Positions 45,301 to 54,417 are shown, counted from the first letter of the stretch. The stretch is DNA of 64,000 nucleotides from Sulfuritalea sp. (GCA_022842325.1 JALHPU010000013.1:48348-112347), one strand, 5' to 3'. Program-made: numbers and translations. Notes: generated by a model not told the origin, from the letters alone.

Positions 45301-48300
45301 ATGAACGCGCCACTGCGCAGCATCACCCTCGAGGACAAATACGCCCTCAGCCAAGGCCGGGTCTTTCTGACCGGTACTCAAGCCCTGGTTCGACTGCTGC
45401 TGCTGCAGCGCCAACGCGACGCGCTGGCCGGACTGAACACCGCCGGCTATGTTTCCGGCTACCGCGGCTCGCCGCTGGGTGGCCTGGATCAGGCGCTGTG
45501 GAAGGCCAAGCCGCATCTGGCGCAAAATCAGGTCGTGTTCCAGCCCGGCGTCAATGAAGACCTTGCCGCCACGGCACTGTGGGGTACGCAGCAGGTCAAT
45601 CTTTCTCCCGGCGCCAAACATGACGGTGTCTTCGGCATGTGGTACGGCAAAGGCCCCGGCGTGGATCGCTGCGGCGACGTCTTCAAGCATGCCAACTCCG
45701 CCGGCACCTGGAAGCACGGCGGCGTGCTGGCCATCGCCGGCGACGATCACGCCGCGCGTTCTTCAACGGTAGCGCACCAGTCGGAGCATGCCTTCAAGGC
45801 GGCGATGATGCCGGTGCTGGTCCCCGCCGGGGTGCAGGACTACCTCGACCTCGGCCTGCACGGCTGGGCCATGAGCCGCTATTCGGGTTGCTGGGTCGGC
45901 TTCAAGGCAGTGGCCGACACGGTCGAGTCATCGGCCTCGGTGGATATTTCACCGGACCGCGTGAATATCGTGCTGCCGACCGACTACGCCCTGCCGGCGG
46001 GCGGTCTCAACATCCGCTGGCCGGATGATCGACTGCTGCAGGAAGCCCGCCTGCTCGACCACAAGCTTTACGCGGCGCTGGCCTATTGCCGCGCCAACCG
46101 GCTGAACCAGATCGTGATCGACGCGCCCAACCCGCGCCTGGGCATCATCACCACCGGCAAGTCCTATCTCGACGTGCGCCAGGCCTTCGATGACCTTGGC
46201 ATCGACGATCAGCTCGCCGCCGAGATCGGCATCCGCCTCTACAAGATCGGCATGGTCTGGCCGCTCGAATCCGACGGCGTGCGCCGCTTCGCCGAGGGAC
46301 TGGAAGAAATCCTGGTGGTCGAGGAAAAGCGCCAGCTGATCGAGTACCAGCTCAAGGAAGAGCTCTACAACTGGCGCGAAGATGTGCGCCCACGCGTGAT
46401 CGGCAAGTTCGACGAACAGGGCGAGTGGGCACTGCCCAACGGCCGCTGGCTGTTGCCGGCCTCGGGCGAGCTGTCCCCGGCGCAGATCGCCCGCGTGATC
46501 GCCGACCGCATCGGCCGCCATTTCACGTCGCCGCGCATTCGCGAGCGCCTGGCAGTCATCGAAGCCAAGGAACGTTCTGCGGCGCCGGTGATCCCGATCG
46601 CACGCACGCCCTATTTCTGCCCGGGCTGCCCGCACAACACCTCGACCTGCGTGCCGGAAGGCTCGCGCGCGCTGGCCGGCATCGGTTGCCATTTCATGGT
46701 GCTGTGGATGAACCGCAACACGGCGACCTACTCCCACATGGGCGGCGAAGGCGCGGCCTGGATGGGGCAGGCGCCTTTCACCGAACAGCGCCACGTCTTC
46801 GTCAATCTCGGCGACGGCACCTACTTCCATTCCGGCTCGCTGGCGATCCGCGCCGCGGTAGCCTCGGGCGTCAATGCGACTTACAAGATCCTCTACAACG
46901 ATGCCGTCGCCATGACCGGCGGCCAGCCCGTGGACGGCAGCCTGACGGTGCCGCAGATCGCCCACCAGTTGCATGCGGAAGGCGTGCATCACGTTGTGGT
47001 GGTCACCGACGGAGTCCCGCGTGCCTATGGCCACCCGGACCTGCCGCACGGCGTGCCGATGCGCCATCGCCACGAGCTCGATGCCATCCAGCGCGAGATG
47101 CGCGAATGTCCCGGCGTTTCGGCCATCATCTACGACCAGACCTGCGCCGCGGAAAAGCGCCGCCGCCGCAAGCGCGGCAAGATGATCGATCCGCCGCGGC
47201 GGCTTTACATCAACGAGGCCGTCTGCGAAGGCTGCGGCGATTGCGGCGTGCAGTCCAACTGCCTTGCCGTGGTGCCCGTGGAAACCGAGTTCGGCCGCAA
47301 GCGGGCGATCGACCAGTCCGCCTGCAACAAGGACTACTCCTGCGAGAAGGGTTTCTGCCCCAGTTTCGTATCGGTGCTGGGCGGCGGCGTCAAGAAAGGC
47401 CGTGGTCTCGCCGGTTCGGGAGCCGGCAGCGACTCATTCGGCGTGCCACCAACGCCGACTCTTGGCTCGACGCTTAAGCCCTACGGCATCCTGATCACCG
47501 GCGTCGGCGGCACCGGCGTGGTCACCATCGGAGCCCTGATCGGCATGGCGGCGCACATCGACGGCAAGGGTGTCACCGTGCTGGACATGACGGGGCTGGC
47601 GCAAAAGGGCGGTGCGGTATTTTCCCATGTGCGCATCTGCGACGATCCGGAAGCCATTCATGCCGTTCGCGTAGCCACCGGCGAAGCCGATGCCGTGATC
47701 GGAGGCGACCTCATCGTCAGCGCCTCGCCCGACGCGCTGACGCGCATGCAAGCCGGCCGCACGCGCGTAGTGGTGAATTGCGCCGAAACGCCCACCGCAG
47801 ATTTCACGCGCAATCCGGACTGGCAGTTTCCGCTGGCGCGCATGCAGGCCGTGGTCGGCGAAACGGTGGGTAGCGGCGCGGCATCCTTTATTGACGCTTC
47901 GGACCTGGCCCTGCGCCTGCTCGGCGATTCGATAGCCAGCAACCTGTTCCTGCTCGGTTACGCCTGGCAGCAAGGTCTGATACCGCTATCGTGGGAGGCC
48001 ATCGATCGCGCCATTGAACTCAATGCCACGGCGGTGGCGATGAGTCGCGCCGCCTTTCTCTGGGGACGGCGTGCCGCGCACGATCCGGCGGCCGTTGCGG
48101 CCTATGCCCGTCCGCAAGTCGCCGTACCGCCAGCGCCGACTCTTGACGAGATGATTGCGAAGCGCGTCGGCTTTCTCACCGAGTACCAGGATGCCGCCTA
48201 CGCGGAACGCTATCGGACACAAGTGGAAAAGATCCGCGCCGCCGAAGCGGCCATCAATTCATCGCAGCTTACCGAAGCCGTTGCCCACAACCTGTTCAAG

Positions 48301-48768
48301 CTGATGGCGATCAAGGATGAATACGAGGTGGCGCGGCTGTATGCCGAAACCGACTTCCTGCAACAGATCGGCGAACGCTTCGAGGGCGATTACACGCTGC
48401 AGTTCCATCTGGCGCCGCCCTTGCTGGCCCGCCCCGATCCGAAGACCGGCAAGGTGAAGAAGATGGCACTCGGCCCGTGGATGCTCACCGCATTCAAGTG
48501 GCTGGCCAAGGCTCGCCGTTATAGGGGATCGCGCTGGGATGTCTTTGGTCGCAGCGAAGAGCGGCGACTGGAGCGGGCCTTGCTGACCGACTATGAACGC
48601 GACCTGGTCGCCCTGCTGCCGAAACTGGAGCGCACCACGCTGGGCGATGCCATCGCGCTGGCGATGCTGCCCGAGAAGATTCGCGGCTTCGGCCATGTCA
48701 AACGGCGCAGCATGGATTCGGCGGTGCCGGAACGCGAGGCCTTGCGCGCTCGGCTCGGGCTCGGCTGA
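45301..48768 (+). CDS. Fused indolepyruvate ferredoxin oxidoreductase
   Basis: 1155 residues; CAGGAG 6 bp before the ATG. It oxidatively decarboxylates arylpyruvates to aryl-acetyl-CoA with ferredoxin. Order of parts: pyrimidine-binding N-terminal domain; a TPP domain with CPGCPHNTSTCVPEGSRAL and NLGDGTYFHSGSLAIR (about 437-525); a ferredoxin-type segment with EGCGDCGVQSNC and later CEKGFC (about 640-690); then an IorB-like gamma domain starting GVGGTGVVTIGALIG. Subunits separate in archaea are thus fused, as usual in Proteobacteria. Two repeat-like stretches fall in inter-domain linkers (47441 and 48121). With the nearby PaaK-like and transport genes it suggests phenylpyruvate or indolepyruvate use. 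Confidence 0.9.
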   Translation: MNAPLRSITLEDKYALSQGRVFLTGTQALVRLLLLQRQRDALAGLNTAGYVSGYRGSPLGGLDQALWKAKPHLAQNQVVFQPGVNEDLAATALWGTQQVNLSPGAKHDGVFGMWYGKGPGVDRCGDVFKHANSAGTWKHGGVLAIAGDDHAARSSTVAHQSEHAFKAAMMPVLVPAGVQDYLDLGLHGWAMSRYSGCWVGFKAVADTVESSASVDISPDRVNIVLPTDYALPAGGLNIRWPDDRLLQEARLLDHKLYAALAYCRANRLNQIVIDAPNPRLGIITTGKSYLDVRQAFDDLGIDDQLAAEIGIRLYKIGMVWPLESDGVRRFAEGLEEILVVEEKRQLIEYQLKEELYNWREDVRPRVIGKFDEQGEWALPNGRWLLPASGELSPAQIARVIADRIGRHFTSPRIRERLAVIEAKERSAAPVIPIARTPYFCPGCPHNTSTCVPEGSRALAGIGCHFMVLWMNRNTATYSHMGGEGAAWMGQAPFTEQRHVFVNLGDGTYFHSGSLAIRAAVASGVNATYKILYNDAVAMTGGQPVDGSLTVPQIAHQLHAEGVHHVVVVTDGVPRAYGHPDLPHGVPMRHRHELDAIQREMRECPGVSAIIYDQTCAAEKRRRRKRGKMIDPPRRLYINEAVCEGCGDCGVQSNCLAVVPVETEFGRKRAIDQSACNKDYSCEKGFCPSFVSVLGGGVKKGRGLAGSGAGSDSFGVPPTPTLGSTLKPYGILITGVGGTGVVTIGALIGMAAHIDGKGVTVLDMTGLAQKGGAVFSHVRICDDPEAIHAVRVATGEADAVIGGDLIVSASPDALTRMQAGRTRVVVNCAETPTADFTRNPDWQFPLARMQAVVGETVGSGAASFIDASDLALRLLGDSIASNLFLLGYAWQQGLIPLSWEAIDRAIELNATAVAMSRAAFLWGRRAAHDPAAVAAYARPQVAVPPAPTLDEMIAKRVGFLTEYQDAAYAERYRTQVEKIRAAEAAINSSQLTEAVAHNLFKLMAIKDEYEVARLYAETDFLQQIGERFEGDYTLQFHLAPPLLARPDPKTGKVKKMALGPWMLTAFKWLAKARRYRGSRWDVFGRSEERRLERALLTDYERDLVALLPKLERTTLGDAIALAMLPEKIRGFGHVKRRSMDSAVPEREALRARLGLG
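48121..48147 (+). repeat. Dispersed CAGCGCCGACT-core repeat, copy 5 (inside ferredoxin oxidoreductase gene)
   Basis: GCCGTACCGCCAGCGCCGAC then TCTTGAC, sense orientation, encoding AVPPAPTLD. A related, more diverged stretch at 47441-47466 (GCGTGCCACCAACGCCGACT then CTTGGC) encodes GVPPTPTLG in the linker before the gamma domain. Confidence 0.55.
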
Positions 48769-48807
48769 AGAACAGCCAGGGCGCGCTGCCCGGGCTGCAG
48801 TGGCTGA

Positions 48808-49449
48808 TCAGTGCGGGCGGCGTTTGCGACTGGCCATCAGGGCGGCTTCCGAGCGGTTGCTCACACCCATGGCTTTCATGATGGCGGAGACGTGGATTTT
48901 CACTGTGCCTTCGCTCAGGCCGAGCAGCTCGCCAATCTGGCGATTGCTGCGTCCTTCCGCCAGAAGCTCCAGTACGCGCGCCTGGGCGGTCGTCAAACCA
49001 AAGCGCTGCGCCAGCGATTTACCTTCGCCGTGCGCGGTTTCGCTGCGGTTAGTCAGCTCCTGCAATTTCGGCGGCAGGTAGATTTCACCCGACAACACCG
49101 CACGCAAGGCTTCCAGTAACTCGGTGCTTGATCCCGACTTCGAAACAAAGCCGGAGGCGCCCGCCTTCATCACCCGCGACACCGTATCGGCATCGTCGAG
49201 TGCCGACAGTACGACCACCGGCACCGTGGGGAAGCGGCGGCGCACCACCGGCAGAAAAGTCTGACCCTTGGTTCCCGGCAGCATCAGGTCGAGGATCATC
49301 ATGTCGATATCCTCCTTTTCCAGAATACCGATGGCTTCGTTTGCATCGGGCACGCCAAAGGTTCGGGTTTCCGCACCCAGATTTTTCAGCGTCGCGAGCA
49401 ATCCCTCGCGTACCAGGGCATGGTCTTCCACTACGAGTAGATTGAGCAT
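48808..49449 (-). CDS. NarL/FixJ-type response regulator
   Basis: 213 residues from the ATG at 49449, preceded by GGGGAGAG. The receiver domain has the acidic pair Glu8-Asp9, phosphoacceptor Asp54 (MILDLMLPGTKG) and the conserved Ser/Thr-Lys region VVLSA...GFVSK. The LuxR-type helix-turn-helix follows (LTTAQARVLELLAEGRSNRQ, then LGLSEGTVKIHVSAIMKAMG). No histidine kinase is adjacent, so it is an orphan in this window. Convergent with the ferredoxin oxidoreductase and divergent from the PhaM-like gene. Its target is unknown. Confidence 0.9.
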   Translation of the reverse strand: MLNLLVVEDHALVREGLLATLKNLGAETRTFGVPDANEAIGILEKEDIDMMILDLMLPGTKGQTFLPVVRRRFPTVPVVVLSALDDADTVSRVMKAGASGFVSKSGSSTELLEALRAVLSGEIYLPPKLQELTNRSETAHGEGKSLAQRFGLTTAQARVLELLAEGRSNRQIGELLGLSEGTVKIHVSAIMKAMGVSNRSEAALMASRKRRPH

Positions 49450-49548
49450 CGTTCTCTCCCCTTGGCCGATTCGGCATATCACAAAGTCAGTTTAGCGCGG
49501 ATGGCTGCGCTGCGGTAAGATCATCGAACCATATAGGGAGCAATTGCC

Positions 49549-49941
49549 ATGAGCACAACGCCGACCGATCCGATGGAGTTCCTGAAATCCCTGTGGGGCA
49601 ATACCGGAATGCCGCTGCCCGGCCTGGTAACGCCGACCCTGGATACCAATGAACTGGAAAAGCGCATCGCCGACCTGAAGGCAGTCGAGGGTTGGCTCAA
49701 GACCAATCTCGGCATGCTGCAGATGACCATTCAGGGGCTGGAGATGCAGCGCGCGACGCTCTCGGCGCTGCAGGCCATCAGTCAGTCCGCCAGCAACTCG
49801 GACGCCAACGCCAATCCATTTGCCAACCCGGCGCTGTGGCCGTGGAATTTCATGCAGAACGCCGGTCAGGCGGCGGCGACCGACGCGGCAAGCGCTCCCG
49901 AAGCCGCGGCAGCACCTAAAGCGGAAGGCAAGGCCAAGTAA
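49549..49941 (+). CDS. PhaM-like polyhydroxyalkanoate granule protein
   Basis: 130 residues; AGGGAG 8 bp before the ATG. The pattern PTDPMEFLKSLWGNTGMPLP, then ELEKRIADLKAVEGWLKTNL and a short amphipathic middle, fits the PhaM family. In Cupriavidus PhaM activates PHA synthase and attaches granules to the nucleoid. The C-terminal tail here (about 95-130) is alanine-rich with Lys at the end, shorter than in Cupriavidus. No other PHA genes are in the window. Confidence 0.7.
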   Translation: MSTTPTDPMEFLKSLWGNTGMPLPGLVTPTLDTNELEKRIADLKAVEGWLKTNLGMLQMTIQGLEMQRATLSALQAISQSASNSDANANPFANPALWPWNFMQNAGQAAATDAASAPEAAAAPKAEGKAK

Positions 49942-49948
49942 GGCCTTG

Positions 49949-49980
49949 CGCGCCGGGAATTCCGCTTCATAGCCGGCGCG
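49949..49980. other. Inverted repeat between convergent genes
   Basis: CGCGCCGG (49949-49956) and CCGGCGCG (49973-49980) flank a 16-nt loop, between the PhaM-like gene and the AEC carrier. No T-run follows, so termination is uncertain. Confidence 0.3.
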
Positions 49981-50011
49981 GGGCGGTATCCACGCCAGCG
50001 AGGGTGCTGCG

Positions 50012-50932
50012 TCAGAGCATTGTCAGCCACAACGGCAGACTCAGCATGCCGAGCAGGGTTCCCACCGAGATCAGCCATGCGACGCGCGCACCGTCGCCGC
50101 CCATGCGCTGGGCCAGAATGTAGGCAGAACTGGCCGTCGGCAGAGCCGCATAGACCAGTGCCACGCCGGCATAAACACCGCTCAGTTCAAACCAGCGGAT
50201 CAGCCCCAGTGCCGCCAGCGGCATCGCAACGAGCTTCACCGAGAGCAGGTAGACGGCCGCCGCCGTGGCGCCAGCGCCGACTTTCGTGTTTGCGGTGCGC
50301 AATCCCGCACCGACGGCCAGCAGCCCCAGTGCAATGGCGGCTTCGCCGAGCCGGCCGAGGAACTGCAGCAGCACCTCGGGCGGCTGAAAGCCGGCCACGT
50401 TCGCCGCGGTGCCGGCAACCGTGGCGATAATCAGCGGGTTCCGCGCCAGCTCTCGCCAGACACTGGCCTCACCGTGGCGCGCCAGCATCCACACCGAGAC
50501 CAGGTTGGCCGGAGGCACCATGACCCCGACCACGATCGCCATGGCAGCAATGCCGGGCATGCCGAACAGCTTGCCGGCTACGGCGAGACCGATGTAGGAA
50601 TTGAAGCGAAACGCGCACTGGTACTGCGATGCAAATGACATCGGAGAAATACGGAATAATCGGGCGCCGTGGCCGAGGACCATGCCGGCTGCCATGGCGC
50701 CCATCGTCACCGCCAGCAGCGGACCCGCCGCCGACCAGTCGATGCGCGCCTTCACCAGGCCGCTGAACAACAGGGCCGGGAACAGCACGAAGTAGACCAG
50801 CTTTTCCACCCCGGTCCAGAAATGGTCGCCCAGCTGCAGCACGCGGCGCAGCCCGCCGCCCAGCAGGATCAGGGCGAAATCGGGAAGCAGGGCAAGCGCC
50901 GGAGCGAGCGCCGGAGGCAGCGTAAGGGACAC
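50012..50932 (-). CDS. AEC family transporter
   Basis: 306 residues with about ten hydrophobic segments. Family features are an N-terminal FALILLGGGLRRV helix and a central FRFNSYIGLAVAGKLFGMPG segment; the second half is a repeat-like bundle. AEC (auxin efflux carrier) proteins in bacteria move malate, malonate or other organic acids. Last gene of the minus-strand catabolic cluster, four bases after the CoA-transferase, so probably co-transcribed. A carboxylic acid linked to that cluster is the likely cargo (inference). The segment TKVGAGATA is encoded by an antisense repeat copy at 50261. Confidence 0.85.
   Translation of the reverse strand: MSLTLPPALAPALALLPDFALILLGGGLRRVLQLGDHFWTGVEKLVYFVLFPALLFSGLVKARIDWSAAGPLLAVTMGAMAAGMVLGHGARLFRISPMSFASQYQCAFRFNSYIGLAVAGKLFGMPGIAAMAIVVGVMVPPANLVSVWMLARHGEASVWRELARNPLIIATVAGTAANVAGFQPPEVLLQFLGRLGEAAIALGLLAVGAGLRTANTKVGAGATAAAVYLLSVKLVAMPLAALGLIRWFELSGVYAGVALVYAALPTASSAYILAQRMGGDGARVAWLISVGTLLGMLSLPLWLTML
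50261..50288 (+). repeat. Dispersed CAGCGCCGACT-core repeat, copy 6 (antisense in AEC gene)
   Basis: CGCCGTGGCGCCAGCGCCGA then CTTTCGTG. In the frame of the AEC gene it gives TKVGAGATA, in a loop between two predicted membrane segments. Confidence 0.55.
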
Positions 50933-50936
50933 GCCG

Positions 50937-52145
50937 CTAAATTACGCCGTTTGCGTGCAGTCGCGCAATATCGGATTCGCCATAGCCCGCGGCTTTGAGA
51001 ATCGCATCGCTGTCGGCGCCTGCAGCCGGTGCGGGCTTGGCATCCGGCCAGGGCCAGGCGGAAAGTTTAAAGGGCGGCGCATACTGCTTGATACCGCCAA
51101 CCTCGACCACCATGTCGCGTGCGGCCACCTGCGGATGCACCAGCGCTTCATCCATACGCAGGATCGGCGTAACGCAGCAATCGGCGGCGGCAACGATCGG
51201 TGCCCAGTGGGCCATGGCTTGCGAGGCCAGCAAGGCAGCGAGCTCGGCTTTCACTTCGCGCCCCTTGCTGCCCGTGGCGAGTCCGAAGGGCGCGAGGTCG
51301 GAGCGTCCGATCGCCACACACAGCGCCTGCCAGAATTTTGGTTCAAGCGCGCCCACCGCCAGATAGCGCCCATCGGCGGTGCGATACACGCCGTAGCAGG
51401 GCACGCCGCCAGTCAACAAGTCGGCACCGCGCGGCGCCGGCTGGCCGAATACCAGTGTGGTCACCAGCGGGAAGATGGTGTGCGCCAGCACGGCATCGGT
51501 CATGGCCACGTCGACATGGCTGCCCTGACCCGTCATCCTGGCGCCGATGACTGCCGCAAGAACGCCGAGCAAGGGAGTAAGCGCTCCCCCCAGGAGGTCC
51601 CCGATCTGCAGGTTGGGAATTGCCGGCGCGCCGCTTTGCCGGCCGTCGTGGATGCCGATCTGGTCAAGCAACCCGGCCGTGGCAAGGTAGTTGATGTCGT
51701 GGCCGGCATGGTCGGCCCAGGGGCCGGTCTGCCCGTAACCGGTGATCGCACAATAGACGATGCGCGGATTGATCGCCCGTACCGCCTCATAACCGATGCC
51801 CAGTTTGTCCACCACGCCGGGACGGAAGCTCTCGAAAACCACGTCGGCGTCGCGCGCCAGCCGCATGAAGACTTCGACGCCCGCCGCCTGCTTCAGATCC
51901 AGCCGCAGGCTTTTCTTGTTGCGGTTGACCAGACGGAAGAACAGGCTGTCGCCCGTACCACCGCTGTTGCCGGCCTCGCGTTCGCCGGGTCCCATGGCTC
52001 GCGCGTAATCGCCGGCGCCGGTATCCTCGATCTTGATCACTTCGGCGCCAAGATCGGCCAGGTGCATGGTCGCCACCGGGCCCGGCAGCAGGCGCGTGAG
52101 ATCGAGGACGCGAAGGCCTGCCAGCGGCCCGCGAGGCTCAGTCAT
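50937..52145 (-). CDS. CaiB/BaiF family (class III) CoA-transferase
   Basis: 402 residues from the ATG at 52145; upstream in-frame codons overlap the PaaK-like gene and are not conserved. Class III enzymes move CoA between carboxylates through an aspartyl-CoA intermediate. The expected catalytic residue is Asp150 in HAGHDINYLA. Other hallmarks are LRVLDLTRLLPGPVATMHLA and FESFRPGVVDKLGIGY. It overlaps the upstream ligase gene by 8 bp, so the two are translationally coupled. Substrate unknown; racemase members (alpha-methylacyl-CoA) have a similar sequence and cannot be excluded. Confidence 0.88.
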   Translation of the reverse strand: MTEPRGPLAGLRVLDLTRLLPGPVATMHLADLGAEVIKIEDTGAGDYARAMGPGEREAGNSGGTGDSLFFRLVNRNKKSLRLDLKQAAGVEVFMRLARDADVVFESFRPGVVDKLGIGYEAVRAINPRIVYCAITGYGQTGPWADHAGHDINYLATAGLLDQIGIHDGRQSGAPAIPNLQIGDLLGGALTPLLGVLAAVIGARMTGQGSHVDVAMTDAVLAHTIFPLVTTLVFGQPAPRGADLLTGGVPCYGVYRTADGRYLAVGALEPKFWQALCVAIGRSDLAPFGLATGSKGREVKAELAALLASQAMAHWAPIVAAADCCVTPILRMDEALVHPQVAARDMVVEVGGIKQYAPPFKLSAWPWPDAKPAPAAGADSDAILKAAGYGESDIARLHANGVI

Positions 52146-53385
52146 ATTTTCTGGCGTCTTCGATGACCTTGCCGTCGTTCGGCAGGCTGCCGACGGCGAC
52201 CAGCCTGATGTCGGCGCGCAGTTTGGTGACGTCGCGCACGGATTCGGCAATCGCCTTGTCCAGGTCGGCGCCCGTCGCGCCGACCTCGCAGTTCAGGGTC
52301 ATCAGATCGGTGCTGTCCGGATTGGTCACCACCAGCCGCGCCCGGGCGATTTCGGGATGACGCTTGAGCACTGCCGCCACCTGTTCCGGGTGCACAAACA
52401 TGCCCTTGATCTTGGTGGTCTGGTCGGCGCGGCCCATCCAGCCCTTGATGCGCATATTGGTCCGGCCGCAGGGCGACGCATTGGTCAACGAATCGGGCAG
52501 GAAGGCAGACAGATCGCCGGTGCCGAAGCGGATCAGCGGGTAGTCGGAATTGAAAGTAGTCACCACGACTTCGCCGACTTCACCGATCGCCACGGGATCA
52601 CCGGTGCCGGGGCGCACGATCTCCACGATCACGCCCTCGTCGATTATCAGTCCCTGGCGCGCCTCCGTCTCGTAAGCGATCACACCCAGTTCGGCTGTCG
52701 CGTAGGCCTGATAGCCGGCGATACCGCGTGCCAGCAGGGCATCGCGCACCGGCGGCAGGAAGGCTTCGCCGGAAACCAGCGCCTTGGTCAGCGAAGGCAG
52801 CTTGATGCCGAGTTCATCGGCCTTCTCCAGCAGGATGCGCAGAAACGAGGGCGTGCCGACGTAGCCGTTGGGCTGCAGGTCAGCCATTGCCGCCACTTGC
52901 TGCTCGGTTTGCCCGACTCCGGCGGGAAACACGGTGCAGCCGAGGGCCTGCGCGCCGGCCTCGAGGATCCAGGCGCCCGGCGTCATGTGATAGGAGAAGC
53001 TGTTGTGCACCAGGTCGCCGGTACGGAAACCCGCCGCGAAAAGCGCGCGCGCCGTGCGCCAGTAATCGGCGTTGCGCCCTTCGGGTTCGTAGATCGGACC
53101 GGGAGAAGAGAAAACACGTCCGAGCTTGCCCCAATGCGATGCTGCCAGGCCGCCGAACGGCCGCTGCTGCTTCTGCAATTCGATCAGGTCGCTCTTGCGC
53201 ACCACCGGCAACGCGGCCAAGGCGGCAGTCGAGGTGATCGTCGCGGCATCGAAACCCTTGAGGGTCTCGGCGAAATAGGCCGTGTTGGCTTTTGCGTGGG
53301 CGATCTGCTGCGGCAGGCGTGTCGCCAGCGCCGACTCTCGTTCGTCGGCGGTGCGGGTTTCGAGGGCGTCAAAATGCTTGGACAT
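52138..53385 (-). CDS. PaaK-like (phenylacetate-CoA ligase family) AMP-forming enzyme
   Basis: 415 residues; GGAGC about 8 bp before the ATG. The fold signature of the PaaK family is clear: N-terminal YFAETL...LPVVRKSDLIELQ, central YATAELGVIAYET, C-terminal YPLIRFGTGDLSAF and GRADQTTKIKGMFVHPEQVA. The usual P-loop SSGTTGxPT is replaced by SSPGPIYEPEG, so the nucleotide site is atypical. Phenylacetate is therefore only a guess; benzoate- or other aryl-acid activation is as possible. Between livF and the CoA-transferase. An antisense repeat copy coincides with codons 16-23 (ESALATR). Confidence 0.8.
   Translation of the reverse strand: MSKHFDALETRTADERESALATRLPQQIAHAKANTAYFAETLKGFDAATITSTAALAALPVVRKSDLIELQKQQRPFGGLAASHWGKLGRVFSSPGPIYEPEGRNADYWRTARALFAAGFRTGDLVHNSFSYHMTPGAWILEAGAQALGCTVFPAGVGQTEQQVAAMADLQPNGYVGTPSFLRILLEKADELGIKLPSLTKALVSGEAFLPPVRDALLARGIAGYQAYATAELGVIAYETEARQGLIIDEGVIVEIVRPGTGDPVAIGEVGEVVVTTFNSDYPLIRFGTGDLSAFLPDSLTNASPCGRTNMRIKGWMGRADQTTKIKGMFVHPEQVAAVLKRHPEIARARLVVTNPDSTDLMTLNCEVGATGADLDKAIAESVRDVTKLRADIRLVAVGSLPNDGKVIEDARKYD
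53319..53342 (+). repeat. Dispersed CAGCGCCGACT-core repeat, copy 7 (antisense in PaaK-like gene)
   Basis: GTGTCGCCAGCGCCGACTCT then CGTT. The ligase frame reads ESALATR here, almost the same peptide as copy 4 in cysN, while both proteins keep normal length. Confidence 0.45.
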
Positions 53386-53511
53386 GTCACGGTGCTCCGA
53401 GGGTTAGGGAGGCCGCAAAGCGCGTCGCAGGGCAAGGCGCGAGGTGGCGCCGTGTGCTAAACGCACACAAGCCGCCGAGCAACGCCGCCATGCGGCGTGA
53501 TCTGCGGCCGA
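53386..53511 (-). other. GC-rich livF-ligase spacer with two hairpins
   Basis: 126 bp without a gene. It holds GTGTGC-TAAAC-GCACAC (53452-53468) and ACGCCGC-CAT-GCGGCGT (53482-53498). Neither has a T-run, so they look like mRNA-stabilising or repeat-derived structures rather than terminators. Confidence 0.4.
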
Positions 53512-54324
53512 CTAGGCGAGCCAGCGCTTGCGGCGGCGGTAGTGCTTGGCTTCGCGGAAGCTCTTGCGCTCCCCCGAGGAGATGCCGAGGTAGAACTCCT
53601 TGACGTCCTCGTTGTTGGCCAGATCCTTGGCCGCACCCTCCATGACCACGCGGCCGTTTTCGAGGATGTAGCCGAAATCGGCGTAGCGCAAAGCCATGTT
53701 GGTGTTCTGCTCGGCCAGCAGGAAAGTGACTTTCTCGCGCTGGTTGAGGTCTTTGACGATGCCGAACACCTCATCGACGATCTGCGGTGCGAGGCCCATC
53801 GACGGTTCGTCGAGCAGCACCATGGTCGGATTCGCCATCAGCGCACGCCCGATGGCGCACATCTGCTGCTCGCCGCCGGAGGTATAGGCCGCCTGGCTGG
53901 TGCGCCGTGTCTTCAGGCGCGGGAAATAGTTGTAAACCTTTTCCAGCGTTTGCGCCACGGCGGCCTTGCCGTCGCTGCGGGTGTAGCTGCCGGTCATCAG
54001 GTTCTCTTCGATGGTCAGGTGGCCGAAGCAATGGCGGCCTTCCATGACCTGGACCACGCCGCGCCTGACCAGGTCGGCCGGCGTCAGCGCTTCGATACGC
54101 TCGCCGCGACACTCGATCGAACCCTTGGTGACCTCGCCGCGTTCGCCATGGAGCAGATTGCTGACGGCACGCAGGGTCGTCGTCTTGCCGGCGCCGTTGC
54201 CACCGAGCAAGGCCACGATACTGCCTTCCGGGACGGACAGCGAGACGCCCTTGAGCACGAGAATGACGTGGTTGTAGATCACCTCGATGCTGTTCACGTT
54301 GAGAAGAATGTTGGCGGTAGTCAT
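53512..54324 (-). CDS. livF: Branched-chain amino acid-type ABC transporter, ATPase LivF
   Basis: 270 residues from the ATG at 54324. Walker A is GGNGAGKTT (41-49), the signature region TSGGEQQ (148-154) and Walker B LLDEP (170-174). The C-terminus has a basic extension (REAKHYRRRKRW) longer than in standard LivF. One of two ATPases powering the importer with LivG; the pair sits at opposite ends of the transporter gene set. 93 bp after the binding-protein gene. Confidence 0.92.
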   Translation of the reverse strand: MTTANILLNVNSIEVIYNHVILVLKGVSLSVPEGSIVALLGGNGAGKTTTLRAVSNLLHGERGEVTKGSIECRGERIEALTPADLVRRGVVQVMEGRHCFGHLTIEENLMTGSYTRSDGKAAVAQTLEKVYNYFPRLKTRRTSQAAYTSGGEQQMCAIGRALMANPTMVLLDEPSMGLAPQIVDEVFGIVKDLNQREKVTFLLAEQNTNMALRYADFGYILENGRVVMEGAAKDLANNEDVKEFYLGISSGERKSFREAKHYRRRKRWLA

Positions 54325-54417
54325 GTGCTCTTTCGATCGGCGTGGGCCAAGTTCAGGACTCTGTTCCGGACGAGGCACTCACACCCCGTCCGGAAGGTCC
54401 CTTATGTCACTTCCTGC

